From: Malonomonas rubra
GTDB taxonomy: Bacteria; Desulfobacterota; Desulfuromonadia; Desulfuromonadales; Geopsychrobacteraceae
NCBI RefSeq assembly: GCF_003247215.1
Contig: NZ_QKAP01000011.1
Coordinates: 1 to 34,297, forward strand
Length of the DNA stretch: 34,297 nucleotides
Direction of reading: 5' to 3'
This document shows positions 1 through 7,003 of the stretch, piece by piece; positions within the stretch are counted from its first letter, which is position 1, and the number at the start of each line of letters is the position of its first letter. The position numbers were made by a program, and so were the translations under genes. The notes under the pieces are model-generated. The model saw only the letters and a program-made list of their open reading frames with translations. It was not told the DNA's origin and did no database searches.

Positions 1-17
1 CTGCTGCTGTTAAACCG

Positions 18-764
18 GTGGCGAGTTTTACCCGCGGTTTCAGCTACCCGCTACGGGCGGCGAAATTCCTCGGCAAAAGGCCGGGACTGCTGAAATATCT
101 GGCGCTTCCTTTTTCAATCAATGTGCTAATTTTTTCGTTGTCGGTTTATTTCGGTCTCGACTTGTTTGAGTCGATGCTGGAAACCTATGCGCCCGGCACC
201 GAGGTCTGGTACGGGATGATTTTGTACTACCTAGCCTGGACGGTGGCGCTGCTGTTGACGGCGGTGGTGGTATTCTTTTCCTTTACCGTAGTCGGCAACC
301 TGATCGCCTCGCCGTTTAACGAACTGCTCTCCGAACGGGTGGAAGCCATGCTGGTCGGTCGGCAGCCGGACGAACGGTTCAGCGTCGGGCGCTTCTGGAA
401 GGAATCGCACTATGCGTTGCTGGTCGAGGTGAAGAAACTGTCGGTTTTCATCATCTGCATGCTGTTGTTGTTCGCCATCAACCTGATTCCGGGGATCGGC
501 TCGATGATTTATGCAGTTCTGGCGCCAATCTTCACACTGTTTTTTCTGTTGATCGAGTATATGGCCTTTGTCCTGATGCGCAAGCAGTTGAGCTTTGCCC
601 AGCAGCGCCAATATATCAGCGGTCGTCCGGTGCTGATGACCGGTTTCGCCTGCAGTATTTTTTGCCTGCTGGCGATCCCGTTTCTGCAGTTCTTCTGTAT
701 CCCGCTGGCGGTGGTCGGTGCGACCCTGCTGTGGTGTGATTTCCCACGTGAGGTTTCGGCTTGA
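18..764 (+). CDS. EI24/CysZ-like integral membrane protein (5' end uncertain)
   Basis: About 248 residues with four or more long hydrophobic stretches (roughly residues 25-50, 70-98, 138-185 and 205-235). The pattern, including an N-terminal FTRGFSYPLRAAKFL segment and a central NLIASPFNELLSERVE segment, resembles the EI24/CysZ family, whose Escherichia coli member is linked to sulfate uptake. The substrate here cannot be read from sequence. The listed start is a GTG with no clear Shine-Dalgarno, and the frame stays open to the window edge (upstream codons read AAVKP), so the true start may lie outside. The stop overlaps the ATG of the next gene by one base, so the two are probably co-translated. 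Confidence 0.75.
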   Translation: MASFTRGFSYPLRAAKFLGKRPGLLKYLALPFSINVLIFSLSVYFGLDLFESMLETYAPGTEVWYGMILYYLAWTVALLLTAVVVFFSFTVVGNLIASPFNELLSERVEAMLVGRQPDERFSVGRFWKESHYALLVEVKKLSVFIICMLLLFAINLIPGIGSMIYAVLAPIFTLFFLLIEYMAFVLMRKQLSFAQQRQYISGRPVLMTGFACSIFCLLAIPFLQFFCIPLAVVGATLLWCDFPREVSA

Positions 765-2005
765 TGATGCGGCTTCTCATTGCATCTGTTTTGGTTCTGC
801 TTTGTTTGGGGGCTGCTAGTGCCTCGGAACTCAAGGTGCGGTCACATTTCGATGAGAATAATGAGGCGGTTGAACTGCTGAAGACGGGACGCTATCTCGA
901 AGCGATTGAAATGCTGAAGCAAGCGCGCGAGGCCGATCCCTATCATCCGGTTTTGCGGGAAAATCTTGAGTTCGCGTATTTAAGTGCTGCGCACGGCATG
1001 ATCAAAGATAAACACTATGAAAAAGCAGCCGAGCTGTTGCTCGAAGCGCAGGAGTTCAACGATCAGCAGCGACAATTCTGGAGCCTGCGTGGCCTCGCAT
1101 TGTTAGAGATGAAGAAGTACTACGAAGCAGAAGCGGAGTTGCAGGAAGCACTGGGCATGGGCGAGCCGGATGCTACCATCCTGTTCTGGTTAGCAAAAAT
1201 CTACTACAACACCGACCGGATGTATGACGCCCTGGACGTTTTGGAGGACGCTGCTGAGGTTGCTCCGGATAATCATGCTGTTGTTGAAATGCTGGACAAG
1301 GTGCGTCGCGAGTTGACGGTTGAGGAGAAAATGGACAAAGAGTACGGCGGTCATTTTATCATCACTTTTGATGGGGATAAAAATGATGCTCTGGGCGATG
1401 CTGTACTCGATGTTCTGGAAGAAGCTTACAACTGGGTCGGTTCGCAGCTCGACTACTATCCGCAGGAGCAAGTTACGGTTCTGCTCTATTCTCATCAGGA
1501 GTTTCGCGAATTGACTAGGTCCCCCGACTGGGCCGGAGGTCTATACGACGGCAAGATTCGTTTGCCTGTCGGTGGGATCTCCAAAGTGAATGATTATGTG
1601 CGAATACTCCTCTACCACGAGTACATGCACGTGGCCCTGAACGATCTTGCTAAGGGGAATCTTCCGGTCTGGCTGAACGAGGGGTTGGCACAGGAAGCGG
1701 AACGTCGTATTGCGCGACCGGTAACGCATGCAGTGGATCAGGACTCTTCCGCGAAGCAGTTGCTCAGCCTGAAACGGTTGGAAAAACCGTTTTTGGACTT
1801 GAATGGGAAACAGGCCGCTTTGGCTTATCAGCAGAGTTATTCACTGGTTCGTTACTTGCTCCACAATTACGGTTGGCACCTTGTCGGGGACTTGTTGCGC
1901 GCCCTGCGGAGCGGGCAGGCCATAGAGCAGGCTTTCGACAGCGTTTTTGAGGTATATGGTTTGAAATATGCCGAATTCGAGGGCGTCTGGAGGGGTGGAC
2001 GATAG
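764..2005 (+). CDS. Exported TPR protein with peptidase MA-like HExxH metalloprotease domain
   Basis: About 413 residues. An N-terminal signal peptide (MRLLIASVLVLLCLGAASAS) is followed by TPR-like helical repeats to about residue 190, then a domain with a zinc-binding HEYMH at about residues 285-289 and a downstream WLNEGLAQEAE that supplies the third ligand. This is the gluzincin arrangement of the peptidase MA-like family. The protein is predicted to act in the periplasm or at the envelope; no substrate can be named. A TTG at 761 is possible, but ATG 764 overlaps the preceding stop (TGATG) and ATG 767 is an alternative. It is probably in one operon with the EI24 protein and ends 1 bp from the convergent coiled-coil gene. 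Confidence 0.85.
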   Translation: MMRLLIASVLVLLCLGAASASELKVRSHFDENNEAVELLKTGRYLEAIEMLKQAREADPYHPVLRENLEFAYLSAAHGMIKDKHYEKAAELLLEAQEFNDQQRQFWSLRGLALLEMKKYYEAEAELQEALGMGEPDATILFWLAKIYYNTDRMYDALDVLEDAAEVAPDNHAVVEMLDKVRRELTVEEKMDKEYGGHFIITFDGDKNDALGDAVLDVLEEAYNWVGSQLDYYPQEQVTVLLYSHQEFRELTRSPDWAGGLYDGKIRLPVGGISKVNDYVRILLYHEYMHVALNDLAKGNLPVWLNEGLAQEAERRIARPVTHAVDQDSSAKQLLSLKRLEKPFLDLNGKQAALAYQQSYSLVRYLLHNYGWHLVGDLLRALRSGQAIEQAFDSVFEVYGLKYAEFEGVWRGGR

Positions 2006-2006
2006 C

Positions 2007-2324
2007 TTAGGTTTTCTGCTGTTCGTTTCTGATCTGCTCGATTTCCTCATCCAACAGGTCGGCTGCCTGCCTCAGCCTGAAGAGCTTCTCGAGTAGCTGG
2101 GATATTTCTTTGCTACTGAGCAGATCTTTTTGCCCAGCTCGGTATTGTTCGTCTACCACTCTCCCCAACTCGAACTGGAGCTGTTCAATCTTTTTCTGCA
2201 TGGCACCGAGGTCGATTTTTTTCTGTACAACCTGCTTATATTGATTGGTGTGAAAGGATATTTTGTGCAAAGCTATGCGGCCGAATTGCAAAATTCGCTG
2301 CCCCGTTTTTTTTTCAGTGGCCAT
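2007..2324 (-). CDS. Small coiled-coil hypothetical protein
   Basis: 105 residues, no recognised family. The protein is highly charged and helical. Heptad-like stretches at about residues 28-60 (KQVVQKKIDLGAMQKKIEQL) and 70-102 (LEKLFRLRQAADLLDEEIEQ) predict two coiled-coil helices. There is no signal peptide or membrane segment, so it is probably cytoplasmic. The start is supported by an AGGAG Shine-Dalgarno on the minus strand (in 2325-2340). Its stop lies 1 bp from the stop of the plus-strand peptidase, a compact convergent arrangement that argues it is a real gene. The function is unknown. Confidence 0.7.
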   Translation of the reverse strand: MATEKKTGQRILQFGRIALHKISFHTNQYKQVVQKKIDLGAMQKKIEQLQFELGRVVDEQYRAGQKDLLSSKEISQLLEKLFRLRQAADLLDEEIEQIRNEQQKT

Positions 2325-2493
2325 ATCCCGCTCCTAATTTCCTTCCCCGTTTCGGAAACTATAGCATCCTTTTCCCTTTGATGAGGATGTGAAGATGTCG
2401 GTTGCTGTTAGTTGCATTATCCGTTAGACTGACCCATCATTTTCAGCTGATCGTATCTTGTAACAATAAATTTTATCGGGGGTTTTCTGCATC

Positions 2494-3486
2494 ATGAGTG
2501 AACCGGGAAAAACTAAATTTCAAATCGATCTTCGCCGCCACCTTCGTGAGCAGGAAGTTAACGATAATCTGACCCATCTGATCTGCGAGATTGCAGAAGC
2601 ATCAAAATACATAATCAATTCGATCCGTACTGGTGATCTGGGTGTGGCTGGTACCTCCAACCTATATGGTGAGGAGCAGTTGGCGCTAGATGTTCTGGCT
2701 GACCGGATCCTGCGCAAGCGCCTTGATCACTCGCGGGTGGTGGCCAACATGATGTCGGAGGAAATGGATGAGATTATCCCGGTCTCGCCTGATTGCGAAG
2801 GCAAGTATTCGGTCGCTTTCGATCCGCTCGATGGCTCATCGCTGGTTGATGTCAACTTGGCAGTGGGCACAATAGTTTCAATTTTTGAGGGCTGTGACCT
2901 GCTGCAGCAGGGCCGTAATCAGGTTGCTGCGCTGTATGTCCTCTACGGGCCGCGGACTACGCTGGTCTACAGTGTCGGTAAAGGTGTGCACGAGTTCGGG
3001 ATGAACAACCTGATGGAGTTCACCTTGTTGCAAGAAAACATCTGCATCCAACCGAAGGGCAATCTTTACTCGCCAGGAGGACAGCGTAATAAATACACCC
3101 CCGGGACCGAGGCTTTTGTAAACCATCTGGAAGAGAGGGGTGTTAAGTTGCGCTACAGTGGCGGTTTTGTTCCTGATATCAACCAAGTCCTGCTGAAAGG
3201 GAAGGGGATTTTCTTCTACCCGCATCTCAAGGATCTGCCGAACGGTAAACTACGGCTGTTGTTCGAGCTGAATCCGATGGCTTTTCTGGTCGAACAGGCC
3301 GGTGGTGCTGCATCGACTGGACGTCAGCGGATTCTTGATTTGCAGCCGAACGAAATTCACGGTCGGGCACCGGTCTTTATCGGGTGCAAGGAGGATGTTG
3401 CACTGGCCGAAGAATTTATCGCCAAATTTGAGAGCGAAACTCCTGCGGAGGAAAAGAAAACCAGCAAGAAAAAGTTTGCCGGTTAA
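2494..3486 (+). CDS. fbp: Fructose-1,6-bisphosphatase class I
   Basis: 330 residues, the usual length for class I FBPase. It hydrolyses fructose 1,6-bisphosphate to fructose 6-phosphate, the committed step of gluconeogenesis, in the cytoplasm. Diagnostic features are the metal-binding FDPLDGSSLVDVN at about residues 109-121, the SEEMDE segment before it, a YSGGFVPDINQVLLKGKG substrate segment, and LNPMAFLVEQAGGAA near the C-terminus. The last 20 residues are lysine-rich (EEKKTSKKKFAG), beyond the catalytic core. It fits an organism that assimilates acetate or other C2 compounds. It appears monocistronic: the gene downstream is a pseudogene and I see no intrinsic terminator between them. Confidence 0.97.
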   Translation: MSEPGKTKFQIDLRRHLREQEVNDNLTHLICEIAEASKYIINSIRTGDLGVAGTSNLYGEEQLALDVLADRILRKRLDHSRVVANMMSEEMDEIIPVSPDCEGKYSVAFDPLDGSSLVDVNLAVGTIVSIFEGCDLLQQGRNQVAALYVLYGPRTTLVYSVGKGVHEFGMNNLMEFTLLQENICIQPKGNLYSPGGQRNKYTPGTEAFVNHLEERGVKLRYSGGFVPDINQVLLKGKGIFFYPHLKDLPNGKLRLLFELNPMAFLVEQAGGAASTGRQRILDLQPNEIHGRAPVFIGCKEDVALAEEFIAKFESETPAEEKKTSKKKFAG

Positions 3487-3511
3487 ATCATTCGGAACGA
3501 GGCCAGCCAGG

Positions 3512-4861
3512 TTGATTCGGGGGGTGTTGGGTGTGCTCTGGCTATTGCTTGCGGCCGCATCCGTGCAGGCTGAGGTTTTGATCCAGCATTTTTAGATGGA
3601 GCAACTCACCGACAGTCTCGGTTGGGGCTACGGTCTGCCTGATGGGCCAGAGGCCGAAGACTATATCGCTCTTCTGTTCGGCAGACCGAACATCTTTATT
3701 GAAGCCGAAGACAAGCATCTACGTACAGACCATGTCGCTGTTAAGCAGCTGACCAACTACGGTCAATACAGAGGCTCCGGTTGGGTAATCGATGGCGCGA
3801 GCCAGTGCCGCTGCATTTCGATTTTCTGATACCACATAACGGCCGCTATCGCTTGTTTGTCGCGACCCGTTTGTCCGGGGTCAGGGATTCCTTGGCCGGC
3901 CAGGACCAGGAGACCGAGGACGGCAACGACTTCCGTTGGTAGGAAGTCGGCATGGTTAACCTGACGGATGGGTCACAGGAAATTGTCGTTAGCCTCCCTC
4001 CTGATGCCGGAATTAATTATCTGCACCTAAGCTCTCCGCCGCATCCTGAGATTGCGTCGCTGGACGGCTGACAACCGGACGCAGACCTGCATGCTGCCGA
4101 TCTGGCAATTACCATTCTGCAAGCTCTGGATTTACTCGAAATTCTCCCTTAGTCGATTTTTCCCAAGAGGTTGAAACTGAAACTGTAGCGCCTCAGGCCA
4201 GGGTGAGTATTATTCCCCACGGTCATCTGGGTGCACCGAGTGCTGGACGTTGGGGGCGTGCAGAATATACCGGGATTATCTGTCATTGGTCGGTGCCGGT
4301 CGAACGCTCGGGCTGTTATCAGCTTTCCCTCCGTAGCACAGGCGAGGAAGAAGTGACGATTGCTGTAGATGGCTTTTTGACCAAATCGATCGAATTTGGA
4401 CCGGCATTGTGCAGCGGAGTTTTGGGACGGTATTGTCTGCCGAAGGAGACGTATGCTATTGACATGTAGCTGCCACCTCGAGCGGGAATCGACAGCTTGA
4501 TGATACAGGCGCAGGATACCGACAACGAGGCTGATTTACAGACCCCGCTGGTTAACGAGGTATTGCTACTGCTCTCCAGCTTGACTTACTAAACGGTCAA
4601 AGCAAAACTTAAAATATTTCTTACTACAGCGAATGTCGGGGAGGGGGGCATCTTGCTGGGTACTGTTGCGTTGGGGGAACCATTGCCAGATTGTTGCTGG
4701 CTCCTTTCTATCTGAACTCAACGGCATTGGGGTTAAGCCTGTTGGCGGCTTGACTGTTCGGTCTCTTTGTGCTGCATGTCCGGTTCCGTGCATCTCAATT
4801 GGCCGTTTTTCTGTTTCGATCTCTTCTGCCTAAGTTACCTTACCCTAACAAGTGTTCATAA
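3512..4861 (+). pseudogene. Decayed exported/membrane-anchored beta-sandwich protein
   Basis: Protein-like sequence continues for about 450 codons but is broken across all three frames. It opens at TTG 3512 with a signal peptide (VLGVLWLLLAAASVQA) and hits TAG at 3593. The same frame resumes as MEQLTDSLGWGYGLPDG and moves to frame 1 near 3800 (HFDFLIPHNGRYRLFVATRL), with stops at 3940, 4069 and 4150. It then enters frame 3 (YTGIICHWSVPVERSGCYQL, VDGFLTKSIEF), with stops at 4467 and about 4588. It ends in frame 2 with a hydrophobic helix and basic tail (STALGLSLLAA, stop at 4751, LFGLFVLHVRFRASQLA). The layout suggests a secreted protein with beta-sandwich (PA14- or carbohydrate-binding-like) domains and a C-terminal anchor. 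The family is not identified. At least seven stops and three frameshifts make it a pseudogene. Confidence 0.65.
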
Positions 4862-5032
4862 GACACCATCTGGTCTCTTTTGTAGGAATAAATAACTTCT
4901 GGCTCCCAAAGAGGTCTAAAAGACCAGAGGGAAGTGTTAACCTTTGTCACAGACTTATGCGATCAATATTTTAACGGTACTCACTTTTGCAGCCAACGTT
5001 GAGCTAGGACACTGGATTGGAGGATAATATAA

Positions 5033-5131
5033 ATGAAAGAATTACTTTTGACTGAAAGGAGTCCTTCATGGTCTTTCAAAATGAAATACTACCGTTCGGG
5101 GTCAATAAAGTTGGCTCCACCCCGATGCTAA
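5033..5131 (+). CDS. Possible short leader ORF overlapping the DUF1971 gene
   Basis: A 32-codon ORF (starting MKELLLTERSPSW) has a better Shine-Dalgarno (GGAGG at 5019-5023, 9-nt spacer) than many genes here. It overlaps the start of the DUF1971 gene in another frame and reads through that gene's own Shine-Dalgarno. The peptide resembles nothing I recognise. It could be a regulatory upstream ORF, the remnant of a displaced gene start, or chance. No codon-level evidence decides between these. Confidence 0.25.
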   Translation: MKELLLTERSPSWSFKMKYYRSGSIKLAPPRC

Positions 5132-5415
5132 CAGAAAAAACTGTACCAAAAGGAATATTGAAAAAACATTTAGCCCCGAAAGGAAAAATCGGACTGCTGG
5201 TAGTCGAGGAAGGTTCTCTTCAATTTGTCTGGGAAGATTCACCAGATGAGATTCTTGATGCCGACCCCGAGCATCCTATTGTGATTTGGCCAGAACGATT
5301 GCATCATGTTGTGGTCAACGATCCTGTACGTTTTCAAGTTGAATTTTATGGTCCTGCTCAAATTCTTGATGCTGAGCAGGACCTTCTTGAAGGTGATCGG
5401 CTCGGCGAAGGCTGA
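5068..5415 (+). CDS. DUF1971 / TehB-like cupin protein
   Basis: 115 residues. The pattern LTEKTVPKGILKKHLAPKGKIGLLVVEEGSLQF..., then IWPERLHHVVVNDPVRFQVEFYGP, matches the DUF1971 family, a small cupin-like fold also found attached to TehB-type tellurite-resistance methyltransferases. Its biochemical role is not established. The start is well supported by AAAGGAG at 5056-5062. It is the only intact gene in the 3.5-kb decayed zone, flanked by a pseudogene upstream and insertion-sequence debris downstream. An 11-bp perfect inverted repeat (5350-5360 with 5373-5383) lies within its 3' end. Confidence 0.8.
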   Translation: MVFQNEILPFGVNKVGSTPMLTEKTVPKGILKKHLAPKGKIGLLVVEEGSLQFVWEDSPDEILDADPEHPIVIWPERLHHVVVNDPVRFQVEFYGPAQILDAEQDLLEGDRLGEG

Positions 5416-5487
5416 ATAGCTATCTGTTGAGTAGATATCCTGCAGGTCGAAGGGCTGTTGATGGGGATTCGTCAAAATGCCTCATCT

Positions 5488-5512
5488 CCACCATTTCTTC
5501 GAGGTGGTTTTT
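5488..5512 (+). terminator. Weak intrinsic terminator after the DUF1971 gene
   Basis: A 5-bp stem CCACC/GGTGG (5488-5492 with 5503-5507) is followed directly by five T residues. The stem is short, so this is only a candidate. Confidence 0.35.
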
Positions 5513-5541
5513 GAGTCCCCAAGGAATTTTCATCCTTTTTT

Positions 5542-6205
5542 AAGGGGCCGTCCTGGATAACTAAATTTTGTCTAGGATAGCAGTATGAGAAAAAGCCCTC
5601 TGCGTCAGGCCAACCAAGACCGACACATCGAACACTTTGTCTCGGGTTCTCAGCTTGTACTGCGGCAGTTCTTGTTGGAGTTGATCGCAATACAATAGGC
5701 TACTATTTTCAACCTCTCCGATAACTGATCTGCCAGGCCATTGAAGACGAAATGCCCTTCTTTGGAGAGATCGAAGTCAATGAAGTAATGTTTCGGCAGC
5801 AAGCGCAAAGTAAGACGAGGCCGAAGAACTGCCGGGAAAGTCCCATTATTAGGGATCTTAAAGTGCGGTGGACTGGTTTGTGCCAAGATCATTCCAGACG
5901 TTAACCCTGGCTTTTAACGTTCATTCTGGGGCAGAAAATCGTACCAGATAACATCGTATTTACCGACTCTCTGTACAGCTATAATGTGCTCGATATGAGC
6001 TTTTTATCATGTCCGAATCAATCACTCAGAGCTGTTTGCAGAGGGCCGAAACCATATCAAGGGATAGAGAGTTTTTGGAATCAGGAAAAGCATCATTTAC
6101 TTAAATTCAACGGCATTCCAAAGGAGCATTTTGTGTTTTTTTTGAAGGAATGCGAGTGGCGATTTTATACACCTGACCCGGAAGAGCATTTATACCAGTT
6201 AAAAA
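5542..6205 (+). mobile_element. IS1595-family (IS1016/ISSod11-like) insertion sequence remnant
   Basis: The left end appears to be GGGGCCGTCCTGGATAAC at about 5544. A transposase frame starts at 5584 (MRKSPLRQANQDRHIEHFVSG) and can be followed in pieces: GVDRNTIGYYFQPLR, a stop, GEIEVNE (where an intact DDE transposase has GEIEVDESYFGG), a scrambled centre, then KIVPDNIVFTDSLYSYNVLDMS, GIESFWNQEKHHLLKFNG and PKEHFVFFLKECEWRFYTPDP. These are hallmarks of IS1595-family DDE transposases (ISXO2-like). Frameshifts near 5658, internal stops, loss of the SYFGG segment and a missing right end make it inactive. Its tail joins the IS481-type fragment. Confidence 0.75.
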
Positions 6206-6565
6206 GGACTACCAGCTTAATCTGGCGGTCAACGACATCGACCACACGAAAACCAAAGCCAAATCACAGCAGACCAACGGAATCTGCGAGCGGTTTCATA
6301 AACGATTTTGCAGGAGTTCTACCAGATCACGTTCCGGAAAAAGCTTTACACCAATCTGGATTACCTTCAGGTTGATCTGGACGAATGGATCGATTACTAC
6401 AATATTGGGCGAACCCATCAGGGCAAAATGTGCTGCGGCAGGACGCCTCTGGAAACGCTCGAAGAAGGCAAGAAATATCTGGCAGGAAAAGATGGTAGTT
6501 TAAACTTGACCTGACAGGCACCTCGGCAAAACTGGTAACTGTCAGATCAAGTCGCGACTACTACA
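6206..6565 (+). mobile_element. 3' fragment of an IS481-type (rve integrase) insertion sequence
   Basis: Only the C-terminal third of a DDE integrase-core transposase remains: DYQLNLAVNDIDHTKTKAKS QQTNGICERFHK, a frameshift near 6303, then LQEFYQITFRKKLYTNLDYL, DEWIDYYNIGRTHQGK and CGRTPLETLEEG, with a stop at 6512-6514. The QTNG.ERFHK and YYN..RTHQG patterns are typical of IS481/IS3-superfamily transposases. The probable right terminus is the CTGTCAGATCAAGTC...CTACTACA segment ending near 6565, directly next to the stop of the receiver-domain fragment. The 5' part of the element is missing, apparently replaced by the IS1595 remnant. Confidence 0.65.
6504..6552. repeat. 14-bp imperfect inverted repeat at the end of the IS481-type fragment
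   Basis: ACTTGACCTGACAG (6504-6517) pairs with CTGTCAGATCAAGT (6539-6552) with one mismatch and a 21-nt loop. It overlaps the transposase stop codon and could be a transcription-terminating hairpin or a sub-terminal element of the insertion sequence. Confidence 0.6.
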
Positions 6566-6567
6566 GC

Positions 6568-6950
6568 TCAATTTCGGCATAGAAGTTCAATGACCTGCTG
6601 TATTTTTTCAAGCCGTGTCGGTTTAACCAGAACGTCATCCATTCCAACAGCTAAACAGCTCACTAGAGTTCCTTTTCGAGTTTGCGCTGTCAACGCAACG
6701 ATAGGGATGTGCTCGCCTTCTTGTTCCTTGCTACGAATTATTTGGGTTGCCTCCAGTGAGACTGTTTCGATGTTGGTGAGCGTGGTTTCTACCAAATATG
6801 TGAAGCGCTATAATTTTCCAGCTCGGCAGGTGGGCGATGCGCATCGACTACTGAAGAATCTGCTGTTTCGAACCGACCGTTTGGGGACGATCAGGGTAAG
6901 TGCTTGAGGAGGATGAGTGGTGGGCTGAGCATTGGCAAAAAGGGCTTTTC
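6568..6950 (-). pseudogene. Truncated receiver (REC) domain of a lost hybrid histidine kinase
   Basis: The clear part is 6568-6795: LEATQIIRSKEQEGEHIPIV then ALTAQTRKGTLVSCLAVGMD and VLVKPTRLEKIQQVIELL. This is the beta4-alpha5 half of a CheY-like receiver as found at the C-terminus of hybrid sensor kinases (consensus LEATR.IR...PIVALTA......C...GMDD.L.KP). The half that should carry the phospho-accepting aspartate is degraded (VETTLTNIETVS). Upstream minus-strand sequence to about 6950 reads only as broken fragments with a stop. No kinase domain remains. The neighbouring insertion-sequence end suggests transposition damage. Confidence 0.6.
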
Positions 6951-6952
6951 CA

Positions 6953-6981
6953 TTGACAGGATCGAGAGAAATCTGAATAAT
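6953..6981 (+). promoter_or_regulatory. Sigma-70-type promoter for the REC-GGDEF gene
   Basis: TTGACA at 6953-6958, a 17-bp spacer, then AATAAT at 6976-6981. The start codon at 7004 is 22 bp downstream, leaving a short leader with a TAGGAG Shine-Dalgarno. Confidence 0.7.
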
Positions 6982-7003
6982 TAACTATTATTATAGGAGA
7001 CTT

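Noticed and set aside
3512-4861. Stop-codon recoding (readthrough of TAG/TGA) as an explanation for the broken gene
   Set aside because: All three stop types and at least three frame changes are present, which recoding cannot explain; neighbouring genes use normal stops.
4866-4931. Inverted repeat CCATCTGGTCT.../...AGACCAGAGG in the gap before the DUF1971 gene
   Set aside because: Arms are imperfect (2-nt bulge, 36-nt loop) and lack a T-run or any adjacent element; probably decay debris.
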